From contig DATFGQ010000037.1 in assembly GCA_035249305.1 (NCBI GenBank), positions 62,001-126,000 on the forward strand: DNA of 64,000 nt. The letters run 5' to 3'. The notes under the pieces were generated by a model. The model worked only from the letters and a program-made list of their open reading frames with translations, did not search any database and was not told the DNA's origin. This DNA comes from DASUNP01 sp035249305 (lineage in GTDB: Bacteria > Acidobacteriota > Blastocatellia > UBA7656). The translations under genes were made by a program, and so were the position numbers. Each line of letters opens with the position of its first letter. Position 1 is the stretch's first letter. Below are positions 51,953 to 60,885 of the stretch, piece by piece.

Positions 51953-53212
51953 ATGTCTTTGAGCAATTCAGAGGTGCGGCCTAAGCGCCGGTTGGTGCTT
52001 GCGCTCGACGGCGTGCCGTGGCAGGTGATCGATGAAACCCGCTCTGGCGGCCACTTTCGCGTCTTCAAGGAGCCCGCGCGAGTGATCTCCCCCTTCCCCA
52101 CGATGACCAACATAGGCATGTGCGCGATGCTCGGCGCACCGAAGACGCGTGGCTACGAACAGCTCTACTTCGACCGCGAGCGCGGGCGCATGTGCGGCGG
52201 GCACGTGAAGTACATCAAGAGCCGCAAGCAGGACCCCGCGCGGCGCGGATACAACCACCTGCTCGATTATGAAGAGCCCATGCAGTTCGAGTTTCTGGTC
52301 TACTTCCTGCCCGAGCGTATATTCTCGGCCGACCTTGCGCGCCTGCTCGACGCGTTTAAGAGATCCGAAGCGCCCGTCTTTTACGCCTTCTTGAAATCGA
52401 CGGACGGCGTCGTGCACCTTGGCGGGCGCGAAAAGCTGTTGCCCGCGCTCGCGCAGCTCGACGCGGCGCTCGCACAGCTTTACGAAGACCACCGCGGCGA
52501 GCTTGAGATCATGGTCTATTCGGATCACGGCAACACGATCATGCCTTTCAAGCGCGTGCCGATGAGAAGGCACCTGGCCCAGTTCGGGTTCAAGACCACG
52601 AGCAGGATCGACGGCCGTCACAGCCTGATAATACCTGGGTTCGGCCTTTGCAGCTACGCGCCGATCTTTACGGCCGCCGAGAACCGCAGGGAGGTGGCCG
52701 AGGCTCTGACCATGCTTTCAGGCGTAGACTTTTCGGTCTTCCGCCCGCTCGACGACGGCAGCGACACTACGGAGCTGATAGGGGCCGACGGCCACGCGCG
52801 GATTCATTACGACCGCGCGGGCCGCGCGTTTCGCTACGAGGCGGTCGCGGGCGATCCGCTCAAGCTCGCGGCTATCATCGAGAACCTCGAAGCCGGCGGG
52901 CTGATCGATAAGCGCGGTTACGCGCGGGACCGCGTCTGGTTTGAAGCGACGAAAGATCACATCTACCCGGACGCGCTCAGCAACATCTGGTATTCCGTGC
53001 GCGAGCACGTGGAGTCGACGGCCGACGTGCTGGTGAGCTTCAAGGACGGCTATTGCTATGGCAGCAAACTCTTCGAGCGGCTCGTCACGCTGGTGGCGAC
53101 GCACGGCAGCGCGTTGCGCTCGACCAGCTACGCCTTCCTGATGTCGACGCACCGCGAGACGGCCGCGCACCTGCGAGCCGGCGAGGCGCGCTCGATGCTG
53201 CGCGCTTCGTAA
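51953..53212 (+). CDS. Alkaline-phosphatase-superfamily hydrolase
   Basis: This 419-residue protein has the metal-site pattern of the AlkP/nucleotide pyrophosphatase superfamily: Asp in LALDGVPW, the nucleophile region PFPTMTN, STDGVVHLG (Asp, His) and VYSDHGN (Asp, His). No signal peptide is evident, so it is cytoplasmic or anchored elsewhere. The superfamily hydrolyses phosphate monoesters and diesters or transfers phospho-groups in lipid chemistry. AAGGTGA precedes the ATG. It closes a group that begins with the lipid kinase, and lipid-linked substrates are a reasonable guess. Confidence 0.75.
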   Translation: MSLSNSEVRPKRRLVLALDGVPWQVIDETRSGGHFRVFKEPARVISPFPTMTNIGMCAMLGAPKTRGYEQLYFDRERGRMCGGHVKYIKSRKQDPARRGYNHLLDYEEPMQFEFLVYFLPERIFSADLARLLDAFKRSEAPVFYAFLKSTDGVVHLGGREKLLPALAQLDAALAQLYEDHRGELEIMVYSDHGNTIMPFKRVPMRRHLAQFGFKTTSRIDGRHSLIIPGFGLCSYAPIFTAAENRREVAEALTMLSGVDFSVFRPLDDGSDTTELIGADGHARIHYDRAGRAFRYEAVAGDPLKLAAIIENLEAGGLIDKRGYARDRVWFEATKDHIYPDALSNIWYSVREHVESTADVLVSFKDGYCYGSKLFERLVTLVATHGSALRSTSYAFLMSTHRETAAHLRAGEARSMLRAS

Positions 53213-53228
53213 TCGATTTTCTCTTCCG

Positions 53229-53402
53229 TCCCGCAGGGGCGCGGATTCAATAGCCAGCGGCATCGCCCCTGGAAACGGATTGCCATAAATCAGAAGCCCT
53301 GAAAGGGCGGTATAACTATCGCGCCCTTTCAGGGCTTTTTCTTGTATGACGCATCACCCGGCGCGTTGCGCCGGGCTATTGAATTTCGCCTCTTCGAGGC
53401 TT
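53229..53402. repeat. Palindrome cluster F
   Basis: The region has a partial CCGCAGGGGC unit, CCAGCGGCATCGCCCCTGG, the AAGCCCTGAAAGGGCG stem-loop from 53294, CCCGGCGCGTTGCGCCGGG and GCCTCTTCGAGGC. The order and linkers (TATTGAAT) match clusters D, E and G. Confidence 0.88.
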
Positions 53403-53452
53403 TCTAAAGACTGTGCTATGATTTTTTTACTTCATTGACAAGAGGTTTAGCC

Positions 53453-54745
53453 ATGGCACGCGGGAGAAGGTTCAGGACGACGCGGCGCAGCCCCGATAGC
53501 GAGCGCTCTTTATTTGAACAGAAACTGACCGGACGCTATTCGCGCACGCTCGACCGCACGGACCTGCTGGGCCTCATACGCGGCGGCGAAGACACGCACC
53601 TCGAATTCAAAATCCGCCTGGTCAACACCGAAAAGATCATCGCAGAGATAGTCGCTATGGCTAACTCGGGCGGCGGCGCGATCATCTTCGGCGTAAACGA
53701 CCAGCGCCGCCTCGAAGGGCTGGACGACCCCGAACTGGTCGAAGAGCAGCTCATAGACATATGCCGCAACCAGATCAAGCCCCCGATACTCCCGCGCATA
53801 GACAAGGTCTCTTTCGATAACGCCGTCCGCATAGTCGTGCTCCAGGTCGACGACCGCCGCGCCCCGCACCAGACGCCCGACAACCGCTTCTTCATCCGCA
53901 TCGGCTCGACAAAGCGCGAGGCCGACGGCGCGGAGATCGCGGCCCTGTTCGCGCACTCGCGCGCGGCTTCGTTTGAAGACATGCCGCTGGTCCGCGCCGC
54001 CATCGAAGACGTTGACGAGGCCCTGGTCTGGAGCTACGTGCGCGACCTCGAAGGCGAGACCTTCCGCGAGCCCGCGGGCTTCCCGACGGCCGAAGCCATG
54101 CGCGAGCTCGCCCTCGCGGCCGATTACGGGATGAGCATAACGCCCACGCTCGCCGGCTTTCTGCTGTTCGGCCGCGCTTCGGCCGTCGAGCAGATCATCC
54201 CGCAAAGCAAGCTCACCCTCGCGCGGTTTTCCGGCAGCGACGCGAACTCGCCCGTCGTCGAGCGCGCAGAGGTCTTCGGCAACCTGACAAGGTTGTTCGA
54301 TCAGGCGACGGCCTTCATCAAGCGTTACGCGGACCTGTGGGACGCGCGCCCGCCTCGCGCCGCGGCGAACGGCGATGGGCGCGAGCCCGTCCGCGCGCGC
54401 GCCAACTACTCGAAGGACGCGGCCGTCGAAGCGCTCACGAACATGCTGGTACACAGCGATTATTCGATCGGCGGGTCGAGCTCGCGCCTCTTCCTGTTCG
54501 ACGATCGAATGGAGTTTGTAAACCCCGCGCGCACGACCGGCCTGACGCGCCGGGCCGTAGAGCTGGGCGCGCCGACCGCGCCGAACCCGCGCCTCCACCA
54601 CGTCTTCACAAGCCTGGAGTACGGCATCGCAGCCGGACGCCGCGGCCTGCCCGCGCTCAGGCGCGCACACTACGCATTCACCCGCCGCGAGCCGCGCATT
54701 TCCCTGCTCAACGGCGAGTTCCGCCTCGAACTCGCGGGCGTGTGA
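53453..54745 (+). CDS. AlbA_2/Schlafen-type DNA-binding protein with ATPase-like domain
   Basis: This 430-residue protein starts at ATG 53453, after AAGAGG. The AlbA_2 domain has HLEFKIRLVNTEKIIAEIVA and GGGAIIFGVNDQR (about residues 42-84). A later segment, KDAAVEALTNMLVHSDYSI, matches the HATPase_c_4-like portion of these regulators. Such proteins act as transcription regulators or, in Schlafen-like families, in nucleic-acid-related defence. It lies upstream of, and in the same orientation as, the BlaI regulator, but the two are separate genes. Function is not clear. Confidence 0.8.
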   Translation: MARGRRFRTTRRSPDSERSLFEQKLTGRYSRTLDRTDLLGLIRGGEDTHLEFKIRLVNTEKIIAEIVAMANSGGGAIIFGVNDQRRLEGLDDPELVEEQLIDICRNQIKPPILPRIDKVSFDNAVRIVVLQVDDRRAPHQTPDNRFFIRIGSTKREADGAEIAALFAHSRAASFEDMPLVRAAIEDVDEALVWSYVRDLEGETFREPAGFPTAEAMRELALAADYGMSITPTLAGFLLFGRASAVEQIIPQSKLTLARFSGSDANSPVVERAEVFGNLTRLFDQATAFIKRYADLWDARPPRAAANGDGREPVRARANYSKDAAVEALTNMLVHSDYSIGGSSSRLFLFDDRMEFVNPARTTGLTRRAVELGAPTAPNPRLHHVFTSLEYGIAAGRRGLPALRRAHYAFTRREPRISLLNGEFRLELAGV

Positions 54746-54765
54746 GCGAACTATTAATTTTTTAA

Positions 54766-54795
54766 TTGACAACCCGGAGCCGACTTTAGTACTCT
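54766..54795 (+). promoter_or_regulatory. Candidate promoter of the BlaI operon
   Basis: TTGACA (54766-54771) and TACTCT (54790-54795) lie 18 bases apart, a canonical sigma-70 layout. It sits about 50 bases upstream of the BlaI-type gene start. Confidence 0.5.
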
Positions 54796-54808
54796 ACGCG
54801 GGCGGAAA

Positions 54809-54824
54809 TATTAATTCATTAATA
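54809..54824. promoter_or_regulatory. Inverted repeat, candidate BlaI operator
   Basis: TATTAAT-TC-ATTAATA is a perfect 7-bp inverted repeat between the promoter and the regulator gene, 19 bases before its start. BlaI/MecI-type repressors bind inverted repeats at their own promoters, so autoregulation is likely. Confidence 0.45.
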
Positions 54825-54842
54825 ATTGCTGCGGAGGTTGCT

Positions 54843-55220
54843 TTGGGAAGGAAGAGATCGCCGACGCTGACCGAAGCGGAGCTGAGATTGATGGAGGTCT
54901 TATGGCAGAAGGGCGCGGCCACGGTAGGCGAGGTGGTCGAGGCGCTGCCGCGCAAAAAGAGCGTAGCCTACAGCACGGTTTTGACGACGCTCAGGATTCT
55001 GGAGCAGAAGGGCTACGTCCGCCACACGAAGGAGGGCCGCGCCTTCATCTACCACCCGGTCGTAGACCGCCGCCAGGCCTGTCACAACGCAGTCACCTAT
55101 CTTGTCAGCCGCTTCTTCAACAACTCGCCGGAGCTGTTGGTGCTGAACATGCTCGAAGACGGCAAGATCGATCCCGAAGAGCTTGAACGGCTGAAAAAAC
55201 TGACAGAAGAGAAAGATTGA
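54843..55220 (+). CDS. BlaI/MecI/CopY-family transcription repressor
   Basis: This 125-residue protein starts with TTG after GGAGG. It has the winged-helix domain of BlaI repressors (LTEAELRLMEVLWQKGAATVG, then VAYSTVLTTLRILEQKGYV) and a C-terminal helix for dimerisation. BlaI is cleaved or released when the partner M56 protein senses its ligand, freeing the operon. The M56 gene follows at once, so the pair forms a signal-transducing repressor system; a promoter and an inverted repeat lie just upstream. Confidence 0.92.
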   Translation: MGRKRSPTLTEAELRLMEVLWQKGAATVGEVVEALPRKKSVAYSTVLTTLRILEQKGYVRHTKEGRAFIYHPVVDRRQACHNAVTYLVSRFFNNSPELLVLNMLEDGKIDPEELERLKKLTEEKD

Positions 55221-55231
55221 GAGGTACGGTT

Positions 55232-57268
55232 ATGCCACTCTTTGATCTCGTCGAAACCGTAGCGCGCGCCACCGTCGAAGCGATGCTCAACGGGCTGTGG
55301 CAGGGGACGATTGTCGTCGCGATGGTCTGGGCTTTGTTAAGAGCGATCCCGCGGCTGAACGCGACCACGAGGTACGTCATCTGGTGGGCGACATTGATCG
55401 CGGTAGTCTCTCTTCCGATAGTCGCCGCGCGCGGGTACGGCTTCGCGCACGGGCATGAGGACGCGCCGGCCGGCCCACATGAGATCGCTTTTACTTTCGA
55501 GGCGACGCGCGAGGCGAGGCCGTTAAGCTCAAGCACCCCGGCGGTCGAACTAGTCAGCTTGAATGAAGCGAGCGAGCATTCGCGGCCGGAGCAGGTCAGT
55601 CCGGCCGCGCCTTTTTTCCCGGTCAGGCTGCCGGGGCGGTGGGCGATCTTTTTATTCGCGGCATGGGTCCTGACCGTGCTCGCGATGATGGGGCGCATCG
55701 CGTGGAGCTACGCTTACCTGAGGCGCGTGAGGCGGAACTGCTCGCCGCTCGCGGGGTCACCTCCGGAGGGGTTGAAGCGGTGGCTGGCGCGCGCGCGTTT
55801 GAGCAGGCGTTTCCAGTTGCGCGGCTCGGATGAGACGAGCGTGCCGATGGTGATCGGCTTGATGGAGCCCGTAATCGTCATTCCACAGGCGCTGGCGCGG
55901 GAGCTGACCGAAGAAGAGTTCGAGCAGGTTGCGCTGCACGAGATGGCGCACGTTCGGCGTCGGGATGATTGGATGAAGCTCGCGCAGCGGCTCGTCGAAG
56001 CCTTCCTCTTTTTCCACCCGGCGGTCCTCTGGATAGGCAGGCAGTTGAATCTTGAGCGCGAGGTCGCCTGCGACGACGCGGTAATATCGCTTACGGGCAG
56101 GCCGCGGCCTTACGCCGCTTGTCTGGTAAGGCTGCTTGAGCTTACGGCCTCGCGTCACACGTCGCTGCTCGCTCCCGGCGCGGTGACGATCAAGCGGCAG
56201 ATCTCCAGCCGCGTAGAGATGATCGTCGATAAGAGGCGGAACGCTACTCTCTCGCTATCAAAGGCCGGGTTGTTAATAATGCTCGCGGCGCTCGCGCTGG
56301 TCGTCGCCCAGGCCACCCGCATCGCGCCCGCGCTCGCGCTGACCGAGCCGACGGCTGCTTCTGCTGAACCCACGCGAGAGTTGCTCGCTCGATCACCGGA
56401 AGTCGAACTCGATCTGATCAAGCGTGCGGCCGGGACTTCGAAAGATGTCAAGACGCCGGCCAACCCTGCTGACGCTGACGCGTCACGTCAAGAAGACGAC
56501 AAACTGATCGGCTCGCAAGTTGAAACCGACGCGTCACGCGAAGCGGTATTCAAGCCTGTCAAACATGCGCAGGGTTCGCTGCCAGAACCTCCGGAGCCGC
56601 CAACACCGCCGACGCCGCCCGGACCGCCTCCGGTCCCGCCCTCGCCGCCCGTGTCGGTCCCGGCTCCACCCGCTCCGCCGGCCGATCGCTCGCAGGAAGC
56701 CCGCACGACCTATGATCGCTTGATGGCTGAGTATAATCAGGCGATCGAAAGATACCGCGAGCAACTGCGCGGGTACGACAAGGAGATGGAAAAATACCGC
56801 GAAGGGATGCGTGGTTACGACGGCCAGCTTGAGCAATATAACAAAGAGCTGCGGCGGTATAACGAAGATATGGAGCGGTACAGGCGAGAGATGAACGAGT
56901 ACACGAGGCGGCTCTTCGGGCTTGTGCCGGGCGCGGTCTTAAACGTCATCTCCGAGCAGATCGCCGCGCTCGACTTGAAGCTCGACGCGCTTGAGCGCGA
57001 TAAGCTCAACCTAGGGTTGCAGCAGATCGCCGCCGCGCTGGCCGAGGACCTGACGGAAAAACTAAAAGACCTTAAGATAAACCGCCCCGAAGGCCGCATA
57101 ACTATAGTATCATTCCTCTCCACGGGCGCCTTGCGAACCAGGCTGAGAGAATTTTTCAGAACGATTGACGGCGGATGGGACGAGGCGACAAGATCGAGTC
57201 TCAACCTTGCGGCCGACCGCGCCGCGCCAGCTCTTCAAAGCCTGGTCGTGTACAGATGGCCGAATTGA
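55232..57268 (+). CDS. M56-family membrane metallopeptidase (BlaR1-like)
   Basis: This 678-residue protein starts at ATG 55232, after GAGAGG. Helices lie at the N-terminus and before residue 236, where His236-Glu-Met-Ala-His240 (HEMAH) forms the zinc-binding site of the M56 (BlaR1/MecR1) protease. Residues about 435-490 are Pro-rich (PPEPPTPPTPPGPPPVPPSP), then comes a long coiled coil with repeating Tyr (YNQAIERYREQLRGYDKEM and on). Unlike BlaR1 it lacks a C-terminal penicillin-binding domain; the sensor may be the coiled coil. It presumably cleaves the BlaI protein encoded upstream. Confidence 0.85.
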   Translation: MPLFDLVETVARATVEAMLNGLWQGTIVVAMVWALLRAIPRLNATTRYVIWWATLIAVVSLPIVAARGYGFAHGHEDAPAGPHEIAFTFEATREARPLSSSTPAVELVSLNEASEHSRPEQVSPAAPFFPVRLPGRWAIFLFAAWVLTVLAMMGRIAWSYAYLRRVRRNCSPLAGSPPEGLKRWLARARLSRRFQLRGSDETSVPMVIGLMEPVIVIPQALARELTEEEFEQVALHEMAHVRRRDDWMKLAQRLVEAFLFFHPAVLWIGRQLNLEREVACDDAVISLTGRPRPYAACLVRLLELTASRHTSLLAPGAVTIKRQISSRVEMIVDKRRNATLSLSKAGLLIMLAALALVVAQATRIAPALALTEPTAASAEPTRELLARSPEVELDLIKRAAGTSKDVKTPANPADADASRQEDDKLIGSQVETDASREAVFKPVKHAQGSLPEPPEPPTPPTPPGPPPVPPSPPVSVPAPPAPPADRSQEARTTYDRLMAEYNQAIERYREQLRGYDKEMEKYREGMRGYDGQLEQYNKELRRYNEDMERYRREMNEYTRRLFGLVPGAVLNVISEQIAALDLKLDALERDKLNLGLQQIAAALAEDLTEKLKDLKINRPEGRITIVSFLSTGALRTRLREFFRTIDGGWDEATRSSLNLAADRAAPALQSLVVYRWPN

Positions 57269-57276
57269 GGGGGATA

Positions 57277-60200
57277 ATGATGAGAAGATTATTCTTTCTG
57301 ATCTGTGTCGTGGCTCTGTCTTGCTCGGCGGCCTCCGCGCAGGAGCACAACGGCCCGAGGCTCTTCCGGCAGGCGGCCGTCAACCAGACGCACATAGCGT
57401 TCTCTTACGCAGGCGACATCTGGATCGTCGAGCGAGGCGGCGGCCAGGCGCGGCGGCTGACTACGGACCCGGCCAACGAAGACTTCCCCATGTTTTCGCC
57501 GGACGGCACGCAGTTGGCTTTCTCAAGAGTCATAGGCGGCGACTGGGATGTCTGCGTGATTCCAGCGGCGGGCGGCGAAGCCCGGCAGGTCACGTACAGC
57601 CCGGAGCTCGACATAGTCCGCGGCTGGACGCCCGACGGGCGAAACATCCTCTTCGTCTCGCACCGCGACGAAGAGACTGTCTTCCGCCTCTACAGCATCC
57701 CCTTCCCCGGCGGGGTGCACCCGACGCCGCTCCCTCTGCCCGTAGGCTTCAACGGCTCGTACTCGGCCGACGGCTCGCGCATAGCCTACACGCCGAGCGA
57801 CACGATAGGCAGCGAGTGGCGTTTTTACCGCGGCGGCCGTGCGTCACGGATAGCCATCGCGCGGCTGAGCGACAGCCACACGGATAAGCTCACCGTCGGC
57901 GAGTTCAACGACCGATACCCGATGTGGGTCGGCGACAAGATATACTTCGTCTCTGACCGCAACGCCATTTATAACCTCTACGTCTACGACCTGAAGACGA
58001 AGCTCACCAAACAGCTAACCACTTTCGAACAACACGGGATCAGAAACGCGTCGGCCACAAACGACGCGATAGTCTTCGTCCGCGCGGGCCGCCTCCACCT
58101 GTTCGACCTCAAGACTAACCAGGCGCGCGTCCTCGACGTGCGCGCAGACAATGACATGTCCGCGTTAAAGCCGCGCACGGTCAACGCGTCGCGGTGGATA
58201 GAGTCGGCGGCGCTCTCATCAAAAGGCGACCGCATCATCTTTGGCGCGCGGGGCGAGGCCCTCGCGTTCGACCCGTCGAAAAACGAATCGCGCAACCTGA
58301 CCGCTACGTCCGGCGTCGCCGAGCGTTACCCCATGCTTTCTCCCGACGGCAGGCTCGTCGCCTATTTTTCCGACGAGTCGGGCGAGTACCAGCTCCACGT
58401 CCGCGCGTCGGACGGCGAGGGCGCGGTCAAAAAGATCGCCGTAGAGCCGAAGCCTACTTTTTACCGCGAGCTTTCGTGGTCGCCCGACTCGAAGCGTGTC
58501 ACCTTCGCCGATAAACATTTTTCGATCTGGACGGCCGACGTAGATAAAGGCGCGGTCACCCGCATAGACACTTCGAACTATTCCGACCAGGACCGCTTCT
58601 ACCCCGCGTGGTCGCCCGACGGCCGTTGGCTTGCTTACTCGAAGCACCACGCCAACCGCATGGGGACCATCTACGTCTACGACACGCGGACGGGCAAGAA
58701 ACATCAGATCACCGACGGGAGCATTCACGCGGAGCTGCCCATCTTTGACGCGGGCGGACGGTATTTGTATTTCACTTCGAGCAGCCTGGCGGGGTTGAGC
58801 GAGTTCGGCTGGGGGGTGCTGGGCGGGATGATGGCGCGGCCCCTGGTGAGCCGCCGGCTCCATCTGGTGATCCTCGAAAACGGCAGGCCGTCGCCGCTGC
58901 TTCCGAACGCGCAGCCGAACACCGAGGTTAAAACGGAGGAGAAGGTCGGCGAAGTGCGAATCGATTTTGAAGAGATTCATCGTCGCATCATCACGCTGCC
59001 GCTACAGCCGCGCGATTACGCGGAGCTAGCGCCGGGCAAGCCCGGCTCGCTTTACGCGATGGTGACCGAATGGCCCAAGTCTCCCGGCATTCGCAGCCAG
59101 GAGGCGTTGACGCTTTATCATTACAGCCTCTCAAAGCCGCGCGATATGGAGAAGCTTATCGAAGGTCTTCAGCAGTTCACGCTGTCGGCCGACGGAGAGA
59201 AGCTGTTGTTCAGGCGCGGGCAGGCATGGGCGCTCGTCGACGCCGACAAGGCGGCCAAGCCTGAAAACGCGCGGCTCGACTTCAAGTCGCTTGAGATCAA
59301 GGTCGACCCGGCGGCCGAATACCGTCAGATCTTTCGCGAAGCGTGGCGAGTGATGCGCGATTACTTTTATGACCCGAACCATCACGGGCAGAATCTGGCG
59401 GAGCTTGAGCGCCACTACGGCGAGTACCTGCCGTGGGTCGCGCGGCGTGCCGATTTGAATGACCTGATGCGGCAGATGCTCGGCCACATATCCGTGAGCC
59501 ACCTCGGCGTGGGAGGCGGCGACGCCCCGCCCGGAGGCCCGCCAAGCCGCATAGGGCTGCTGGGCGCGGACTACCGCGTCGATCAGAACCGTTATCAGAT
59601 CACACGGATATATCGATCAGTGCCGCTCTACTTTCAGAGCCTCAACGTGCCTGCGCCGCTCGACCAGCCGGGAATGAATGTGAAAGAGGGCGAATACCTG
59701 CTCGCCATAGACGGCCAGGAGATAGACGCGAGCAAAAGCGTCTTCGCCTATTTCACGGGGAAGGCCGGTCAGGCGGTGAAGCTAAAGATCGGCCCGAAGG
59801 CGGACGGAACGGGCTCGCGTGTGATTACGGTCGTGCCCACTTCGGGCGAGAACACGTTGCGGCTGGCCAACTGGGCCGAGCGGAATCGACGCAGGGTCGA
59901 AGAGCTGAGCGGAGGCCGATTAGGTTACATCTACGTGCCCGACTACAGCACGGGGATAGAAGACTTTTATCAAGGGCTGCTCGGCTACCGCGAGAACAAA
60001 CAGGGGTTCGTCATCGACCAGCGTTACAACGGCGGCGGCATCACGTCGGACGCGATCATCGAGATGCTCAGCCGCAAGCCGCTCTACTATTACAGGTTCC
60101 GCGACGGCGAAGACATAGCGACGCCTACGAACCACGTCGCAGGGCCGAAGGTGCTGATCATAAACGAGTACAACGGCTCGGCGGCCGAGACCTTCGCATT

Positions 60201-60522
60201 CATGTTCAAGCTCGGGAGAGTTGGGGCGATCGTCGGCAAGCGGACGGGCGGGGGCGGCATAGGCCCTTACGTATGGACGCCGGACCCTATCGACGGCGGC
60301 GGGATACAACTGCCGAACCGCGCGGCTTACAACCCGAACACGGGGAGCTGGGACATAGAGAACTTCGGAGTGACGCCCGACGTAGATGTTGAGATTCTGC
60401 CTAAGGACTGGGTTGCGGGGCGCGACCCGCAGTTGGAAAAAGCGGTCGAATTGGCTATGAGGGAGCTGGCGAAAACGAAGCCCGCGACCCGAGTGCAGCC
60501 GAAATACCCCGTGCATAAGTAG
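57277..60522 (+). CDS. Tricorn-like protease with signal peptide
   Basis: This 1081-residue protein starts at ATG 57277, after a GAGGGGG-type RBS. It has a signal peptide (FLICVVALSCSAASAQ), two N-terminal beta-propellers (for example LAFSRVIGGDWDVCVIPAAG, SPDGRLVAYFSDESGEY) and a C-terminal S41-type catalytic domain with a PDZ portion. The His in ISVSHLGVGGG (residue 742) and Ser968 in NEYNGSAAETFA match the Tricorn His and Ser. Tricorn degrades short peptides. Exported location and the BlaI-M56 neighbours suggest an envelope-proteolysis operon; the gap from the M56 stop is only eight bases. Confidence 0.88.
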   Translation: MMRRLFFLICVVALSCSAASAQEHNGPRLFRQAAVNQTHIAFSYAGDIWIVERGGGQARRLTTDPANEDFPMFSPDGTQLAFSRVIGGDWDVCVIPAAGGEARQVTYSPELDIVRGWTPDGRNILFVSHRDEETVFRLYSIPFPGGVHPTPLPLPVGFNGSYSADGSRIAYTPSDTIGSEWRFYRGGRASRIAIARLSDSHTDKLTVGEFNDRYPMWVGDKIYFVSDRNAIYNLYVYDLKTKLTKQLTTFEQHGIRNASATNDAIVFVRAGRLHLFDLKTNQARVLDVRADNDMSALKPRTVNASRWIESAALSSKGDRIIFGARGEALAFDPSKNESRNLTATSGVAERYPMLSPDGRLVAYFSDESGEYQLHVRASDGEGAVKKIAVEPKPTFYRELSWSPDSKRVTFADKHFSIWTADVDKGAVTRIDTSNYSDQDRFYPAWSPDGRWLAYSKHHANRMGTIYVYDTRTGKKHQITDGSIHAELPIFDAGGRYLYFTSSSLAGLSEFGWGVLGGMMARPLVSRRLHLVILENGRPSPLLPNAQPNTEVKTEEKVGEVRIDFEEIHRRIITLPLQPRDYAELAPGKPGSLYAMVTEWPKSPGIRSQEALTLYHYSLSKPRDMEKLIEGLQQFTLSADGEKLLFRRGQAWALVDADKAAKPENARLDFKSLEIKVDPAAEYRQIFREAWRVMRDYFYDPNHHGQNLAELERHYGEYLPWVARRADLNDLMRQMLGHISVSHLGVGGGDAPPGGPPSRIGLLGADYRVDQNRYQITRIYRSVPLYFQSLNVPAPLDQPGMNVKEGEYLLAIDGQEIDASKSVFAYFTGKAGQAVKLKIGPKADGTGSRVITVVPTSGENTLRLANWAERNRRRVEELSGGRLGYIYVPDYSTGIEDFYQGLLGYRENKQGFVIDQRYNGGGITSDAIIEMLSRKPLYYYRFRDGEDIATPTNHVAGPKVLIINEYNGSAAETFAFMFKLGRVGAIVGKRTGGGGIGPYVWTPDPIDGGGIQLPNRAAYNPNTGSWDIENFGVTPDVDVEILPKDWVAGRDPQLEKAVELAMRELAKTKPATRVQPKYPVHK

Positions 60523-60885
60523 TGCTGAGTGCTGAGTCCTGAGTCCTGAGTGAAAGCCCGCGGGGGCGCAATTCGATCAACCTTGATGAGACGATATTCA
60601 ACAGCGCGAGGCTAGAAGCCCCACAGGGGACGCGCTTCAGTAGGAAGCCTCGAAGAGGCGATATTCAATAGCCGAAAGCCCCGTAGGGGCGTGATTCAAT
60701 AGCCCGGCGCAACGCGCCGGGTGACGCGTCATACGAGAAGAAGCCCTGAAAGGGCGCGATAAGAGTATCGCCCTTTCAGGGCTTCTCATTAATGACAATC
60801 GCTTTCCAGGGGCGTTGCCCCTGGCTATTGAATCGCCGCCCCTACGGGGCTTTCACTCAGGACTCAGGACTCAGCACTCAGCACT
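60521..60885. repeat. Composite element: heptamer terminal arms enclosing a palindrome cluster
   Basis: The outer arms are a perfect 37-base inverted repeat: 60521-60557 and 60849-60885, made of AGTGCTG/AGTCCTG heptamers plus AGTGAAAGC. Inside are GCCTCGAAGAGGC, GCCCCGTAGGGGC, CCCGGCGCAACGCGCCGGG, AAGCCCTGAAAGGGCG (from 60741) and CCAGGGGCGTTGCCCCTGG palindromes, separated by ATTCAATAG-type linkers. It reaches from the tricorn stop codon to the stop codon of the convergent gene (60886), filling the whole intergenic space. Confidence 0.9.
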
